From Bacteroidota bacterium (lineage in GTDB: Bacteria; Bacteroidota; Rhodothermia; Rhodothermales; Bin80), in assembly GCA_026702635.1 (NCBI GenBank), contig JAPPBZ010000258.1:1-8373 (forward strand): DNA of 8,373 nt, written 5' to 3'. The notes under the pieces were generated by a model. It worked only from the letters and a program-made list of their open reading frames with translations. It did no database searches and was not told the origin of the DNA. Every line of letters begins with the position of its first letter. Within the stretch, counting starts at the first letter, position 1. A program made the position numbers and the translations under genes. Positions 7,500 to 8,373 of the stretch are shown piece by piece.

Positions 7500-7556
7500 A
7501 GGTAAATTACGAAGAATGGGTAGGTAATATACGATGCACGCTGATTGAGAGCGTAT
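7500..7556 (-). promoter_or_regulatory. Short gap upstream of the amidohydrolase cluster; possible promoter
   Basis: The gap separates the AAA ATPase stop from the first amidohydrolase start. On the minus strand it has a TATATT box (complement of 7526-7531) about 26 nt ahead of the ATG, but no convincing -35 partner and no Bacteroidota-style TAnnTTTG. There is no hairpin plus T-run to end the ATPase transcript. Read-through from the ATPase gene is therefore as likely as a separate promoter. Confidence 0.2.
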
Positions 7557-8373
7557 TTATGTGAGCTGTAGTTTCAATTTGGCCACACGTTGAGCAATTT
7601 TAGCACGATCCATTGACCGATATATTTTCGGTAGGGCTTCTTTGCTCGTACTCTCCAGTACAGCGACTAAGGCTTGGAGTTCTTTTTCCTCACTATTTTC
7701 AGGTGGGACAAAGTCCTCAACAACAGAGGTCAGAATTTCGGCTGTGACCGCACGGGGGTCTCCGTGAATCGCAGCTGCACGAAATTTGGCACGCGTCAAG
7801 AGGGCCTCCATATCTGCTCCACTATAGGTTGTCTTTCCATTCAACAGAGCTTTGGGGACAGCTTCTTCTGGAAGATCAATCTTTGTTCTGCGCATCATGA
7901 CGCGTAGCAGTTCGAGGCGATCTTTCTGGGTAGATGGGTAGAAGAGTGCAATATGCTCTTCCGCTCGTCCTTGGCGCTTGAGGTCCACCGGCATGAGGTA
8001 TGGACGTGCAGTAATCAGAAAGAATATGATTCGTCCGCGGTGTTCCGGTTTGCTCATAAAGGAGGCAATCTGCCCGAAAACACGTTTGGAGACTCCCGAA
8101 TCTCCTTCCGCATCCCGATTTCCCAGTGCTGCGTCTGCTTCGTCAATCACAACGGCAACCGGTGGCATAGCTTCCAGAAGATTCAAGATCCGTTCCAGAT
8201 TCCCTTCCGTCTGCCCCTGCCATTGTGAGCGAAAGTTCTTTAGCTTCACCATGGGTACACCAATGTCATTGGCAAAGCATGTGATCATAAAAGTTTTTCC
8301 TGTCCCAACCGGTCCACTAACCAGGTACCCCATTGGCATGACTTCATGCATGCCCTGTTTTAATGCAGATGCC
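7557..8373 (-). CDS. AAA+ family ATPase, C-terminal part (5' partial at window edge)
   Basis: The frame continues past the internal ATG at 8351 to the right edge (ASALKQ-G precedes it), so the N-terminus is missing. Residues here count from that Met. Walker A is GPVGTGKT (13-20), Walker B is VAVVIDEAD (65-73, D70/E71), and the pore-loop region has W44 in RSQWQG. The second region of homology is ITARPYLMPVDLKRQGR (113-129) with Arg-finger candidates R126 and R129, followed by YSGADMEALL in the lid. This is a classical AAA (FtsH/Cdc48-like) core in one module. The sensor-1 Asn usual in ATNRP is Ala115 here. Residues about 222-264 form a charged helical tail. It is probably a cytoplasmic hexameric ATPase that remodels or threads a protein substrate. 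No protease motif is visible in the part present. It is co-oriented with the amidohydrolases across a 57-nt gap; a functional link is unproven. Confidence 0.88.
   Translation of the reverse strand, partial: ASALKQGMHEVMPMGYLVSGPVGTGKTFMITCFANDIGVPMVKLKNFRSQWQGQTEGNLERILNLLEAMPPVAVVIDEADAALGNRDAEGDSGVSKRVFGQIASFMSKPEHRGRIIFFLITARPYLMPVDLKRQGRAEEHIALFYPSTQKDRLELLRVMMRRTKIDLPEEAVPKALLNGKTTYSGADMEALLTRAKFRAAAIHGDPRAVTAEILTSVVEDFVPPENSEEKELQALVAVLESTSKEALPKIYRSMDRAKIAQRVAKLKLQLT

Overview
The window looks like a chromosomal segment of a Bacteroidota-type bacterium, possibly from the Rhodothermota/Balneolota side. This is an inference from gene content: tandem exported amidohydrolases, a large Ig-like/DUF4402-like surface protein and a single-module AAA ATPase. 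Base composition is near balanced, and most starts lack a clear Shine-Dalgarno sequence, which also fits. No rRNA, tRNA, CRISPR array, insertion sequence or transposase was seen.

Layout. Positions 1-2934 (+) hold the 3' part of a large exported or surface protein that is open at the left edge. It has at least five cysteine-paired Ig-like repeats, then a DUF4402-like domain, then a tail resembling a PapD-type periplasmic chaperone. An 89-bp convergent gap (2935-3023) contains small inverted repeats. Everything to the right is on the minus strand. In transcription order this is an AAA+ ATPase (7557-8373, start beyond the right edge), a 57-bp gap, then three amidohydrolase-superfamily genes packed end to end: 5712-7499, 4334-5707 and 3024-4334.

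How the genes may work together. The three amidohydrolase-like proteins are paralogs, each with a signal-peptide-like or hydrophobic N-terminus, a composite-sandwich start and an EVGK-type C-terminal motif. Only the middle one keeps the HxH, later His and Asp metal ligands. The two flanking proteins have lost most of them. The junctions are very tight (4-nt gap and 1-nt overlap), which suggests coordinated, probably coupled, translation. An exported complex with one active and two pseudoenzyme or altered-chemistry partners is a reasonable hypothesis. The substrate cannot be read from the sequence. The AAA ATPase is co-oriented but cytoplasmic, and a functional link to the amidohydrolases is not established. 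The surface protein is convergent to them and probably an independent unit.
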